Shown: positions 7,909-16,785 of the stretch, one piece after another
How positions within the stretch are numbered: the stretch's first letter is position 1
Layout: each line of letters opens with the position of its first letter
Origin: Candidatus Omnitrophica bacterium CG11_big_fil_rev_8_21_14_0_20_64_10
GTDB lineage: Bacteria; Omnitrophota; Gorgyraeia; 1-14-0-20-64-10
Direction of reading: 5' to 3'
NCBI GenBank assembly: GCA_002787095.1
Contig: PCVW01000069.1
Span: 12,611 to 53,246, forward strand
Length of the DNA stretch: 40,636 nt
Translations under genes and position numbers: made by a program
Notes under the pieces: generated by a model
Told to the model about the DNA's origin: nothing
Seen by the model: only the letters and a program-made list of their open reading frames with translations
The model's database searches: none

Positions 7909-9437
7909 CGATTGTGCCGCCGATGGATGAGAACAACCGGAGGCTGGTTGCGAACGTTCATCCGCCCCAATGGGTCAATCCGGAGCCGTCCGGCCGCTAC
8001 AATCTGGTAGTGATCGGGGCGGGGACCGGCGGCATCGTGACGGCGGCGGGGGCGGCCGGTCTGGGCGCTAAGGTAGCGCTCATCGAAAAGCATCTTCTGG
8101 GAGGAGATTGCCTGAACTACGGCTGCGTTCCTTCCAAGTCGGTGATCCGGTCCGGCCGGGCGGCCGCCGACGCGCGTGGCGCCGGGGCGTTCGGGGTCCG
8201 GGTGCCGGCCGGAACGGAGGTTGATTTTCCGGCGGTCATGGAACGGATGCGACGAATCCGGGCCCACATCAGCCGGCATGATTCGGCGGCGTGTTTGAAG
8301 GAACAAGGAGTGGATGTCTACATCGGCCAGGCCCGATTCTCCGGGCCCGATACCGTCGAGGTGGACGGCAAGACCCTGCGCTTTAAGAAGGCGGTCATCG
8401 CGACCGGCGCGCGAGCGGCGGAGTTGCCGATTCCCGGCCTGAAGGAGGCCGGCACTCTCACGAATGAGACTGTTTTTTCGCTGACGGAACGGCCGCGCCG
8501 GCTGGCCTGTATCGGCGCCGGACCGATCGGCTGCGAGCTGGCGCAGGCCTTCCGGCGGCTCGGCAGCGAGCTGTTCCTTTTTGACGCGGCGCCTCACGTT
8601 CTTATCCGGGAGGATGCCGATGCCGCGGAGATCCTCCAGAAGGTCTTGATGCGGGAGGGGATCCGTCTGATTCTGGACAGCAAGATCCTCCGGATCGAGA
8701 AGAGCCCGGCGGAGAAAATCATCCATTACCAGGTGGGAGGGAAGGCGGAATCGGCTGTGGTGGACGAGATTCTCGTCGGGGTCGGCCGGGCGCCCAACGT
8801 CGAGGGGCTCAACCTGGAGGGGGCGGGGGTGGCGTTCGACACAAAAGCCGGTGTGAAAGTGAACGACCATCTGCAGACCTCCAACGCGCGGATCTACGCG
8901 GTGGGAGATGTCTGCCTGGCCGCGAAGTTCACGCACACTGCCGATGCTTCGGCCCGCATTGTCATCGAGAACGCCCTGTTTCCGAACCTGGGTTTCGTGG
9001 GAAACAAAAAGCTCAGCGCCCTCACCATCCCCTGGTGCACCTACACCGATCCGGAGATCGCCCACGTTGGAATGTACGAAGAGGACGCCCGGAAGGCGGG
9101 AATCCCGGCGGCCACATTCCTCCGGCGTTTCAGCGAGGTTGACCGGGCGCTGGCCGATGGAGAGGAAGAGGGATTCGTGAAAATCCACGTCCGCAAGGGG
9201 ACCGGCCGGATCCTGGGGGCGACGGTGGTGGCCCGGCACGCCGGGGAGATGATGAACGAAATCACCCTGGCCATCGTCCGCGGCATCGGGCTGGGCGCCC
9301 TTTCCTCGGTGATTCATCCTTATCCCACGCAGGCGGAGGCGATCCGGCAGGCGGCGGACGCCTATCAAACGGGTCATCTGACACCGGGTTTGAAACGATT
9401 TCTGGAGAGGTGGTTCGCGTGGAAGCGGCGAGGATAA
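7905..9437 (+). CDS. MerA-like FAD-dependent pyridine nucleotide-disulfide oxidoreductase
   Basis: This is a 510-residue flavoprotein of the mercuric/dihydrolipoamide reductase family. The FAD-binding GAGTGG is at residues 38-43 and the redox disulfide GGDCLNYGCVPSK has Cys69 and Cys74. An NAD(P)-binding IGAGPIGCELAQ, an FAD-binding AVGDVC and the C-terminal HPYPTQAEA with the catalytic His follow. It lacks the N-terminal HMA domain and the C-terminal vicinal cysteines of true mercuric reductase, so Hg(II) reduction is uncertain. The start is the ATG overlapping the DsrE stop. It is followed at once by a TVP38 gene, a pairing often seen for this subfamily. It probably reduces a metal, thiol or disulfide; the substrate is unknown. 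Confidence 0.88.
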   Translation: MTIVPPMDENNRRLVANVHPPQWVNPEPSGRYNLVVIGAGTGGIVTAAGAAGLGAKVALIEKHLLGGDCLNYGCVPSKSVIRSGRAAADARGAGAFGVRVPAGTEVDFPAVMERMRRIRAHISRHDSAACLKEQGVDVYIGQARFSGPDTVEVDGKTLRFKKAVIATGARAAELPIPGLKEAGTLTNETVFSLTERPRRLACIGAGPIGCELAQAFRRLGSELFLFDAAPHVLIREDADAAEILQKVLMREGIRLILDSKILRIEKSPAEKIIHYQVGGKAESAVVDEILVGVGRAPNVEGLNLEGAGVAFDTKAGVKVNDHLQTSNARIYAVGDVCLAAKFTHTADASARIVIENALFPNLGFVGNKKLSALTIPWCTYTDPEIAHVGMYEEDARKAGIPAATFLRRFSEVDRALADGEEEGFVKIHVRKGTGRILGATVVARHAGEMMNEITLAIVRGIGLGALSSVIHPYPTQAEAIRQAADAYQTGHLTPGLKRFLERWFAWKRRG

Positions 9438-9441
9438 CCCA

Positions 9442-10092
9442 ATGAGGCGAGTAGGAAGATGGCTCCTTGTCGTCGGGCTGCTCGCCGTCGTGATCGGCTG
9501 GTGGTGGCAGCATCGGACCACGATCAACCCGTCTGCACTCAGGGCCTGGATTGCCCAGTTCGGGGCGGCCGCGCCGTTTATTTACGTGGCGCTGTACGCA
9601 GCGAATACCGTGACCCTCCTGCCGCCGATAGGAGTGCTCTCCCTCACTGCCGGTTTGGCGTTCGGGCCGGCGATCGGCTTTCTCGCCATCATGGCGGGGG
9701 CGATGATCGGAACATCACTGACGTTTCTGATCAGCCGGCGGCTGGGGCGCGGGTTCGTTGAACATCGGTTGAAGGGGAGGTTCAAATCGCTGGACGAGGC
9801 GCTCGAGCGGCGGGGATTCGCCACCGTCCTGTTCTTCCGGGTCGTCCCGATCGTTCCCTACGAGGCGCTGAACTACGTTTCAGGCCTGTCCAAGATCCGC
9901 TTTCGGGATTATGGTTTGGCGACTTTCTTGGGCCTTCTGCCGGGCGCGGCGGTGGCCGCCTTCTTCGGGGATTCGCTGACGCAGCCGTTTTCGCCCAAAT
10001 TCATCGCCGCGGTAGGAGCCCTGGTACTTTTGATCGCCATTCCAACCATTTATCTGAAGCTAAGGAGGAAAGTTCCCCATGGAGCTGACTGA
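9442..10092 (+). CDS. TVP38/TMEM64 (DedA-superfamily) membrane protein
   Basis: This is a 216-residue polytopic membrane protein. After an N-terminal helix it shows the VTT/DedA core: PIGVLSLTAGLAFGPAIGFL, GTSLTFLISRRLGRG, FFRVVPIVPYEALNYVSGLS and GLLPGAAVAAFFGDSL. The family is involved in lipid scrambling or small-molecule export; selenite uptake has also been attributed to some members. The gene lies 4 bases after the flavoprotein, and its last 14 bases overlap the radical SAM-ArsM start, whose AAGGAGGAAAG site lies inside this gene. The position suggests transport of a reactant or product of the arsenic/thiol pathway, which is inference. Confidence 0.88.
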   Translation: MRRVGRWLLVVGLLAVVIGWWWQHRTTINPSALRAWIAQFGAAAPFIYVALYAANTVTLLPPIGVLSLTAGLAFGPAIGFLAIMAGAMIGTSLTFLISRRLGRGFVEHRLKGRFKSLDEALERRGFATVLFFRVVPIVPYEALNYVSGLSKIRFRDYGLATFLGLLPGAAVAAFFGDSLTQPFSPKFIAAVGALVLLIAIPTIYLKLRRKVPHGAD

Positions 10093-12613
10093 GCGACAGA
10101 GGATCTATGCGCCCCAAGCCGTGCACTGGGAGGAGGACGGGATCCATCTGTTCCTCGATCCGGAATCGCCCCACTGGGTCGCCACGGATGCCCGTGGAGC
10201 GCAGATCATGGGGTGGATCGGTGAGGGGTTGTCGTTCGGGCAGTTCATTCAACGGTACTCATCTGTTCACCGTGTGGGTCCCGCCAAGGCGTGGCTCCAC
10301 GTCCATGATTTCGTCCAGTCGTTGCTACGAGTCGGTTTCGCACGCCTTAAACCGATCGTTCCGACCCCGTACCTGGGGCGCGCCGCCTACGCTCATCCGA
10401 CCGGCTTGAAGGAGTTGTGGTTCCACACCAACAACATCTGCAACCTGGCCTGCACCCACTGCCTGGTCAATTCAGCGCCCTGGGTGCAGGACTGGGGGTT
10501 GCCCACGCCGGAGGTGATGCGCCTCGTCGACGAAGCGGTAGTTCTTGGCGTGGAGCGCTTCTACTTTACCGGCGGCGAACCGTTCATGCGCAAGGACATC
10601 TTTGAACTCATCCGAACCATCACTGAAACCAGGGGGCGCGAGCTCATCGTCCTCACCAACGCTACCCTGTTCAAAGGCGAAAAAGCTGAGGAGGTGAAGC
10701 GCTTGGACCGGAGAAAAGTCCGGTTTCAGGTGAGCATCGATGGGGCCTCGCCGGAAACGAACGACCGGATCCGCGGCAAGGGATCTTTCCAATCGGCGGT
10801 GGAAGGTTTGCGTTTCCTGGCCTCCCTGGGATTCCAGACCTCGATCACCACGGCCGTCACCGCCGCGAATCTTCAGGACCTCCTGGGAATCACCCGCTTA
10901 GGCAGCGAGCTGGGCGTTGCCACCCAGCATCTCATGTGGCTGCACAAGCGGGGCCGGATCGTGGGCCGCGAACGCTTTCCCTCAGCCGAGCAGTTGATCG
11001 AGGTTGTCCGGCAGGTCAAGGCGTTGGCCGGGGAACTGGGGATCGCCGTGGACAACGTCGAATCGATCAAACGCCGGGTCAATGGCCGGCCAGGGGTCAA
11101 ATATGATCTCGGCAACGCCTGCTGGGATTCCCTGTGCGTCTATTCGGATGGAACGGTCTACCCATCGGCGGCGATGGTGAACACAAAGCCGTTGGCATTA
11201 GGTTCTATCAAAGACGGTGGACTTCAGAAGCTCTTGGAAGGATCGCCGGTGGCCGGGGCCTTCCGACAGGCCACGGTGGCGGCCAAGGCGGATCTTCGCG
11301 ACGATCCGTTCCGTTACCTGACAGGCGGCGGCGATCTGGAACATAGTTTCTGGTTTAACCTCAACGGAGAGTCCTCTGCCGCGGCCATTGCTCCTGAGCG
11401 GATGACAGCGCTCTTGACCGGCCCCGATCCGTACTATCCTCTCTACACGGCGATGATCCAGGATGCGATGTGGGATCTGGCACGCGCTGCCCGCGCAGCT
11501 GTCAACCGGCGCTCCGGTTACGACGTCCCTCGCGTCTTGCACGCGATGGGCGATGGGGCGATCCACTGCGCCACGGACGATCTGGCGGTCACCGGCGAAG
11601 TGGACATCCGGACGCTGCATTCGAATTGCGTGCTGGCCTTCGATGTGGACAAACCGCGCAAGCTCGTGCGCGAATTCTACGGGAAGGCGGCCGAGACCCC
11701 GCAGGCGGAACTCTGCTGCCCGACGAAATTCGACGACTTGAGCGTCAGCCACATCCCGAAAGAGGTGATCGACCGGTTCTACGGGTGCGGCTCGCCGGTG
11801 ACGTTGGGAGCGCTTGAGGCCGGGGAAACCTTTGTGGACTTGGGTTCCGGGGCCGGCATCGACTGCTTCATCGCGGCGAAATTCGTCGGACCGGCCGGCA
11901 AGATCATCGGGATCGACATGACGGATGAAATGCTCAAAGTCGCCGATGAGAACCGGCCGATCGTAGCGGCGAATCTCGGTTACGACGTCGTGAAATTCCG
12001 CAAGGGGTATCTGGAGCAGGTTCCTGTGGAATCCAAGTCAGCGGATTTGGTGACTTCCAATTGCGTCGTCAACCTTTCGCCGGACAAACCGAAGGTGTTT
12101 TCTGAAATCTGGCGGATCCTCAGGGATCACGGGAGAACCGTGATTGCCGACATCGTCTCCGCTCTGCCGGTACCCGCACATCTCAAGGTCAATCCTGAAC
12201 TCTGGGGAGAGTGTATCGTAGGGGCGTTGACCGAGGAAGAGTTCTTGGCCCGTTTGGAGGAGGCCGGCTTCTACGGCTTGTCCATCTTGAAGAAGGTGTA
12301 CTGGAAAACAGTCGAGGGATTCGACTTCTATTCGGTGACCGTCCGTGGCTACAAGTTTGAGAAGACCGTCGGGTGCTTATTTCTCGGTCAAAAGGCGGTT
12401 TACCTGGGGCCCATGAAGGCGGTGGTGGATGAGGAAGGGCATCTATTCCCCCGGGACGTGGAGGTGGAAGTCTGCACCGACACTGTCGCCAAACTTTCCC
12501 GCCCACCCTACGCCGGGTCGTTCACCGTCCTGGAGCCCGCCGCTACACGGGTCGAGGTAACTGCTTCCGGACTCCCCCTTAAAACCGCTGAATGCGGGCC
12601 GGGGTGTTGTTGA
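10079..12613 (+). CDS. PqqD-like / radical SAM / arsenite methyltransferase (ArsM) three-domain fusion
   Basis: This 844-residue protein combines three parts. Residues about 11-92 resemble a PqqD/RRE domain. Residues about 108-400 are a radical SAM domain with CNLACTHC (Cys121, 125, 128), FTGGEP (163-168) and a SPASM-like end (CWDSLC, Cys348/353). Residues about 520-800 match arsenite S-adenosylmethyltransferase: FYGKAAE, CC at 546-547, SAM motif VDLGSGAG (587-593), GIDMTDEML, NCVVNLSPDK (Cys662) and WGECIVGAL (Cys712). The last three cysteine positions correspond to the three As(III)-binding cysteines known in ArsM. A Cys-rich tail (ECGPGCC) ends the protein. It probably methylates As(III) and adds a radical-derived group; the product is unknown. 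It is flanked by TVP38 and PiT genes with overlapping or 1-base junctions. Confidence 0.9.
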   Translation: MELTERQRIYAPQAVHWEEDGIHLFLDPESPHWVATDARGAQIMGWIGEGLSFGQFIQRYSSVHRVGPAKAWLHVHDFVQSLLRVGFARLKPIVPTPYLGRAAYAHPTGLKELWFHTNNICNLACTHCLVNSAPWVQDWGLPTPEVMRLVDEAVVLGVERFYFTGGEPFMRKDIFELIRTITETRGRELIVLTNATLFKGEKAEEVKRLDRRKVRFQVSIDGASPETNDRIRGKGSFQSAVEGLRFLASLGFQTSITTAVTAANLQDLLGITRLGSELGVATQHLMWLHKRGRIVGRERFPSAEQLIEVVRQVKALAGELGIAVDNVESIKRRVNGRPGVKYDLGNACWDSLCVYSDGTVYPSAAMVNTKPLALGSIKDGGLQKLLEGSPVAGAFRQATVAAKADLRDDPFRYLTGGGDLEHSFWFNLNGESSAAAIAPERMTALLTGPDPYYPLYTAMIQDAMWDLARAARAAVNRRSGYDVPRVLHAMGDGAIHCATDDLAVTGEVDIRTLHSNCVLAFDVDKPRKLVREFYGKAAETPQAELCCPTKFDDLSVSHIPKEVIDRFYGCGSPVTLGALEAGETFVDLGSGAGIDCFIAAKFVGPAGKIIGIDMTDEMLKVADENRPIVAANLGYDVVKFRKGYLEQVPVESKSADLVTSNCVVNLSPDKPKVFSEIWRILRDHGRTVIADIVSALPVPAHLKVNPELWGECIVGALTEEEFLARLEEAGFYGLSILKKVYWKTVEGFDFYSVTVRGYKFEKTVGCLFLGQKAVYLGPMKAVVDEEGHLFPRDVEVEVCTDTVAKLSRPPYAGSFTVLEPAATRVEVTASGLPLKTAECGPGCC

Positions 12614-12614
12614 G

Positions 12615-13754
12615 ATGCTGCTTCCTTTAGCCCTCCTGGCCGCCGTCCTGTTCCTGGCGTACACCAACGGGGCGAACGACAACTTCAAGGGGGTGGCCAC
12701 CCTGTTTGGCAGCCGCACGACAGGATACGGCAGGGCGATCACCTGGGCGACCGTGACGACGTTCGCCGGCTCCCTGACGGCGGTCTGGTTATCGCAGGGG
12801 CTCATCCATGCCTTTAGCGGAAATGGATTGGTCCCGACAGCTGTGACGGCGCAGCCCGCTTTCCTGTTGGCCGTCGGCCTGGGAGCGGCCTTCACCGTAT
12901 TCCTGGCGACGATCACCGGGTTGCCGATCTCCACGACTCATGCCTTGACCGGCGCTCTCGTGGGCGCCGGCCTCGTCCAGGCGGGTTCGGTCGATTTCGC
13001 CAGACTGGGTCAGAGTTTCTTTCTCCCATTGGCCGTCAGTCCGGTGTTGAGTTTCGCTCTCACGGGCGGCCTCTATCCGATCTTTCGCCTGGTGCGCGCG
13101 CGTCTGGGCATCGAACGGCAGATGTGTCTCTGTATCGGCGGCGGCCGACTCCAGCCCGTGCAGATCCGGCCGGATGGCGCGGCGGTGCTCCAAGCGACGG
13201 GGATGAAGCTCTCCGTGGGCCAGCTCCAAGAGTGTGTTCAGCGGTATGAGGGGCGGGTCATCGGGATCGATGCCCAGTGGATTTTAGACCGGCTTCATTA
13301 TCTCTCGGCCGGCGCGGTCAGTTTCGCGCGGGGCCTGAACGACACGCCGAAAATCGTGGCCCTGCTCCTGGCCGCGCGGGGGCTTGGGCTTAGTCCGTCG
13401 ACCGGGATAGTTGCCGTCGGCATTGCCATGGCGGTTGGCGGACTCCTGAATGCCCGGAAAGTCGCCGTTACCGTGAGCCAGCGGATCACCCCCATGAACC
13501 ATGGGCAGGGGTTTACCGCCAACCTCGTCACCTCCGGTTTGGTCACGATGGCTTCGCTATTCGGTCTGCCGGTGTCAACGACCCACGTCTCTTGCGGATC
13601 TCTCTTTGGGCTGGGGGCCGTTAATCGGACAGCCCAGTGGAAGGTGATTCAATCTATCGTGCTTTCTTGGGTTGCGACCCTGCCGTTGGCTGCAGGGGTG
13701 GGGGCTGTAATCGCTTGGGGAATCGGGGGAGTTTCACCATGGCCCTTTCCGTAA
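12615..13754 (+). CDS. inorganic phosphate transporter, PiT family
   Basis: This is a 379-residue membrane protein with the duplicated PiT signature: NGANDNFKGVATLFGS near the N-terminus and RGLNDTPKIVALLLA in the second half. The repeated LPISTTHALTGAL and LPVSTTHVSCGSLFG segments also support the call. Family members are cation-coupled phosphate symporters in the inner membrane and can admit arsenate. The gene starts one base after the radical SAM-ArsM stop and overlaps the next glycosyltransferase by 16 bases. Arsenosugar-type clusters often include such a transporter, so here it may supply arsenate or phosphate, or move a product. That role is inferred from context. Confidence 0.9.
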   Translation: MLLPLALLAAVLFLAYTNGANDNFKGVATLFGSRTTGYGRAITWATVTTFAGSLTAVWLSQGLIHAFSGNGLVPTAVTAQPAFLLAVGLGAAFTVFLATITGLPISTTHALTGALVGAGLVQAGSVDFARLGQSFFLPLAVSPVLSFALTGGLYPIFRLVRARLGIERQMCLCIGGGRLQPVQIRPDGAAVLQATGMKLSVGQLQECVQRYEGRVIGIDAQWILDRLHYLSAGAVSFARGLNDTPKIVALLLAARGLGLSPSTGIVAVGIAMAVGGLLNARKVAVTVSQRITPMNHGQGFTANLVTSGLVTMASLFGLPVSTTHVSCGSLFGLGAVNRTAQWKVIQSIVLSWVATLPLAAGVGAVIAWGIGGVSPWPFP

Positions 13755-15091
13755 TCATCCCGACGCTGAATGAGGCTGGAACCCTTCCATGCCTTCTTGC
13801 CCCATTGCGGGCGGGAGAGGTGCCGGAGGTTCTCGTTGTAGATGGGGGCAGCCGTGACGGCACCCGGGATGTCGCCCGGAGATGGGGCGTGACGTTTCTG
13901 CCGTCAGCCCGGGGGCGAGCGGCGCAGATGAATCGGGGCGCGGCAGTTGCCCACGGCGACTGGCTCTGGTTCCTGCACGCGGATGCGGTTCTCCCGCTGG
14001 ATTGGCAAGATCAACTCCGCCGCGCAATGGAAGATCCGGCTGTCGTCGGAGGCGGTTTCCGGCCCGTCATCGATGCGTCCGGAGCGGGCTACCGGTTCCT
14101 GAATGCGTGGGGGCGGCTGAGAATGAGGGTCCAGCGCAGTTTGTACGGGGATCAGGGGATCTTTGTCCGCCGGGATCTGTTTGAGCGTTTAGGGGGGTTC
14201 GCGGAGATCCCCGTGTGCGAAGATGTCGAGTTCTCCAGACGAATGTGGCGGGCCGGACGGGTGGCGATTCTTCCAGGCCCGCTCCGCACCTCGGCCCGGC
14301 GATGGCGGCGAAACGGCTGGTGGCGAACAGTCACGGAACATACGATCCTGGCCCTCCGCTATGAACTGATGAAGGATAAGCAGCGGTTGCCCACCTATGC
14401 GCTGTTGGCGCCGACCCCGTCCGTTCATCTGGTCGTGGTGGCGAAGGCGCCGATCCCGGGGCGCGTGAAGACGCGGTTGACGCCGCCGCTGTCGGCGGCC
14501 GAGGCCGCTCAGGTGGCCCGCGCGCTGTTGGAAGATACCTTGCGGCGAGTCGGGCGCGTTCCCGGCACTCGGCTGGTTGTCGCGGTGGATCCGCCGGAAG
14601 CCGTCCCGATGATGCGGAAAATCGCTCCAGGAGCTGAGGTCGTGCCGCAAGCCGCGGGAGATCTAGGGGCGCGAATGTCAGCCATCGTCGCGGACCGGTT
14701 CACTCGTGGGGCCTCGGCGGTCATCCTGATCGGCAGCGATCATCCCACTTTGGGGCGGGCGCAGATGGATCAGGCGATCCACTGGCTGCGCGAGGACGGC
14801 GATCCGCTGGTGATCGGCCCGGCCGAGGACGGCGGCTATTACCTGATCGGGCTCACGCGGCCGCACCTTGAGTTGTTCAGCCGAATCTCCTGGAGCGGGC
14901 CTACCGTGCTGCGGGAAACGTTGGCCTGCGCCCTGGACGCCGGTCTGCAGATCCGGCAGCTCTCCGTAGACCGCGATGTGGACACGATCGAAGATCTCGT
15001 TCGGTTGCAGCAACGGCTTTCAGGTGATCATGACGTTGCGCCGGCCACGGCCCGTTGGCTGCAGCGCCGTCGGATTCCAGTGGTAGGATAA
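13739..15091 (+). CDS. TIGR04283 glycosyltransferase fused to TIGR04282/DUF2064 glycosyltransferase
   Basis: This 450-residue bifunctional protein starts at ATG 13739 inside the PiT 3' end. Residues 1 to about 222 are a GT2 domain like the one at 6741 (SVIIPTLNEAGT, VVDGGSRDGT, LHADAVL, VCEDVEFSRRM). Residues about 227-440 are a DUF2064/GT-A domain (VVVAKAPIPGRVKTRL, IGSDHPTL, GPAEDGGYYLIGL, DVDTIEDL). The two families, TIGR04283 and TIGR04282, are usually separate neighbouring genes annotated as arsenosugar-biosynthesis glycosyltransferases; the fusion supports one shared pathway. It presumably attaches a sugar or activated group to an organoarsenical or related acceptor. The activity is not proven for the family. 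Confidence 0.9.
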   Translation: MALSVIIPTLNEAGTLPCLLAPLRAGEVPEVLVVDGGSRDGTRDVARRWGVTFLPSARGRAAQMNRGAAVAHGDWLWFLHADAVLPLDWQDQLRRAMEDPAVVGGGFRPVIDASGAGYRFLNAWGRLRMRVQRSLYGDQGIFVRRDLFERLGGFAEIPVCEDVEFSRRMWRAGRVAILPGPLRTSARRWRRNGWWRTVTEHTILALRYELMKDKQRLPTYALLAPTPSVHLVVVAKAPIPGRVKTRLTPPLSAAEAAQVARALLEDTLRRVGRVPGTRLVVAVDPPEAVPMMRKIAPGAEVVPQAAGDLGARMSAIVADRFTRGASAVILIGSDHPTLGRAQMDQAIHWLREDGDPLVIGPAEDGGYYLIGLTRPHLELFSRISWSGPTVLRETLACALDAGLQIRQLSVDRDVDTIEDLVRLQQRLSGDHDVAPATARWLQRRRIPVVG

Positions 15092-15099
15092 CAACCGTC

Positions 15100-15870
15100 A
15101 TGTCTCACTCGACTGTATTGATCGTGCAAGTCACCGTTTTGGGCTTTTGTCTCTGGCTCGAATCCGTCGTCCCCGTATTTCTTCGGCAGCCGGGGCCACG
15201 GATGCGGCACGGCTCCCGCAACATCGCCATCGGGTTGGTCAACGGCGCCGTCCTCACCGCCGGTTTCTCCGGCTTGGTTTTTGCAGCGGTTCACTGGGGC
15301 GGGGCACATCCGGTCGGCGTCCTTCATTGGATCACGCTACCAGCATGGTCCGAACGGCTGATCGGATTCATCGTTTTTGACCTGTGGATGTACCTCTGGC
15401 ACCGGGCCAATCACGGCCTCCCGTGGTTCTGGCGATTCCACCGGGTGCATCACAGCGATCTGGCGGTGGACGTGACCACGGCCCTGCGATTCCACTTAGG
15501 CGAAATGGTGCTCTCAACCCTCTTACGGCTGGCGGTGATCCCGCTGCTGGGAATCACCCTGGGCGATCTGCTCCTCTACGAGATGATCCTTCAGCCGGTT
15601 ATCTACTTCCACCACAGCAACATCGCCCTGCCTGAAGCGTGGGACCGCCTGATGCGCCTGGCGGTCGTTTCCCCCAATATGCACCGGGTGCACCATTCGG
15701 ACATCCCCTCAGAAACCAATTCCAACTACGCCAGCATCTTTTCTTTCTGGGACCGCTTCGGGCGCACGTACCGTCGGCGGGACATCCGGACGATCCGGTA
15801 CGGGCTGAAGGAATTCCTCGAGCCTCGGTGGCAAACGCTGATCGGGCTGCTGAGGATGCCTCTGGCGTAA
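15100..15870 (+). CDS. sterol desaturase/fatty acid hydroxylase family protein
   Basis: This is a 256-residue membrane protein starting at ATG 15100, eight bases after the glycosyltransferase stop. It carries the di-iron histidine boxes of the fatty acid hydroxylase superfamily: WHRANH and FHRVHHSD in the middle, and NMHRVHHSD near the C-terminus. Hydrophobic helices precede them. Family members hydroxylate or desaturate lipids with O2. The substrate is unknown; it could be a membrane lipid or an arsenolipid precursor given the cluster, but that is speculation. The gene ends the plus-strand arsenic block and converges on the mer-like operon. Confidence 0.88.
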   Translation: MSHSTVLIVQVTVLGFCLWLESVVPVFLRQPGPRMRHGSRNIAIGLVNGAVLTAGFSGLVFAAVHWGGAHPVGVLHWITLPAWSERLIGFIVFDLWMYLWHRANHGLPWFWRFHRVHHSDLAVDVTTALRFHLGEMVLSTLLRLAVIPLLGITLGDLLLYEMILQPVIYFHHSNIALPEAWDRLMRLAVVSPNMHRVHHSDIPSETNSNYASIFSFWDRFGRTYRRRDIRTIRYGLKEFLEPRWQTLIGLLRMPLA

Positions 15871-15885
15871 AGGGGCATCCTCAGC
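15849..15885. terminator. bidirectional hairpin between convergent genes
   Basis: A perfect 12-bp inverted repeat (GCTGAGGATGCC at 15849-15860, GGCATCCTCAGC at 15874-15885) encloses a 13-base loop that contains the TAA of the desaturase-like gene. It lies exactly between two convergent genes, where a shared terminator is expected. No long T-run follows on either strand, so it may be a weak or factor-assisted terminator. Confidence 0.6.
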
Positions 15886-15891
15886 CTGCTT

Positions 15892-16785
15892 TCAGAAGGT
15901 GGTGCGGGCTCCGACCACCACGTTGTAGTCGGTGCCCAGCTCGTTTCCGTTTAAAGATTCTACGATGGGCACCTGAACGGAGGCCTCCAGCAGCCACCGG
16001 GAAGTGACGTACTGGACGCCCGGCGAGAGGAACAAGGTGTAACCTCCCGAGTCCTTGATCGTTCCTCCGGAGCGGTGCTTGGTCTGCCAGACGCCGTTGA
16101 GCTCCAGGACGGCGTGAAGGGCACGTGGAGTGGACCATTCTGCCGATTCGGCCGGCCATACCCGAACCCAAGCGCCGGTGTTGTGCTGAAAGAAATCCCC
16201 GAACTGAAGGTCATCATGTCCGGTGTTCACCTGGTAGACCAGATCCTGGCTGATCTCATACCATTGAGTCTGCCGGGTAAAGACGATTCCGGCCAATGGA
16301 TCCCAAGAGCCGGAGCCGAGGCGAACGGCGGGCGGCAAACGGCCTTGTGCGTCGGATTCATCGTCTTCTCCGGTTGGGAGCTTCAATCCGCCCAGAAGGG
16401 CAAACCGGGTCGTTGCCCCGGGCGCATCTTTCCGCCAGAGGCGTGCTTTAAGAAACAGCTTGAGGTCTCCGATTCCGCTGGCCTCCCGGCTGACTCGTTG
16501 GCCGCCGCTCACGGTGCGCAGATCTTTGTCAAGGTATGGCACCGCCAGGAACCCCGCGGTCGACTCGGTGATTCCATGGACGACGACCAGCTTCACCGCA
16601 TCCACCGTCATGGAGCGGTTCTGGTCGGTGGGATCATCCCCTTTGCGGGTTCGGGAGTACTGCGTCCGCAGGATCGTCTGTCCCTTGGCCGGATTCAAAG
16701 CGATGTCCGTGTTGATGGCTGAAAACGCCGGCCCGCCGTGAAGCAGAAACGCCAACCCCAGGATAAGGATGGCGTTCCTCCTCAC
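15892..16785 (-). CDS. outer-membrane protein, phenol-degradation MetA-like family
   Basis: This is a 297-residue protein with a signal peptide (MRRNAILILGLAFLLHGG, cleavage after FSA). Its beta-barrel-like sequence resembles the MetA-pathway phenol-degradation family of outer-membrane channels: TQYSRTRKGDD, GDLKLFLKARLW, LLGGLKLPTGEDD and a terminal VVVGARTTF ending in Phe, as outer-membrane proteins usually do. It is the last gene of the minus-strand mer-like operon, and its ATG overlaps the TGA of the HMA gene. Such proteins are annotated as putative hydrophobic-substrate channels, and similar barrels accompany metal-resistance genes. The function here is unknown, perhaps passage of a metal complex. 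Confidence 0.8.
   Translation of the reverse strand: MRRNAILILGLAFLLHGGPAFSAINTDIALNPAKGQTILRTQYSRTRKGDDPTDQNRSMTVDAVKLVVVHGITESTAGFLAVPYLDKDLRTVSGGQRVSREASGIGDLKLFLKARLWRKDAPGATTRFALLGGLKLPTGEDDESDAQGRLPPAVRLGSGSWDPLAGIVFTRQTQWYEISQDLVYQVNTGHDDLQFGDFFQHNTGAWVRVWPAESAEWSTPRALHAVLELNGVWQTKHRSGGTIKDSGGYTLFLSPGVQYVTSRWLLEASVQVPIVESLNGNELGTDYNVVVGARTTF

Noticed and set aside
7905..9437. Calling the flavoprotein a true mercuric reductase (merA)
   Set aside because: It lacks the N-terminal HMA domain and the C-terminal vicinal cysteines needed for Hg(II) reduction.
7887..9527. Open frame of 546 codons on the minus strand
   Set aside because: It is the antisense of the MerA-like gene, has no family motifs and reflects GC-rich codon use.
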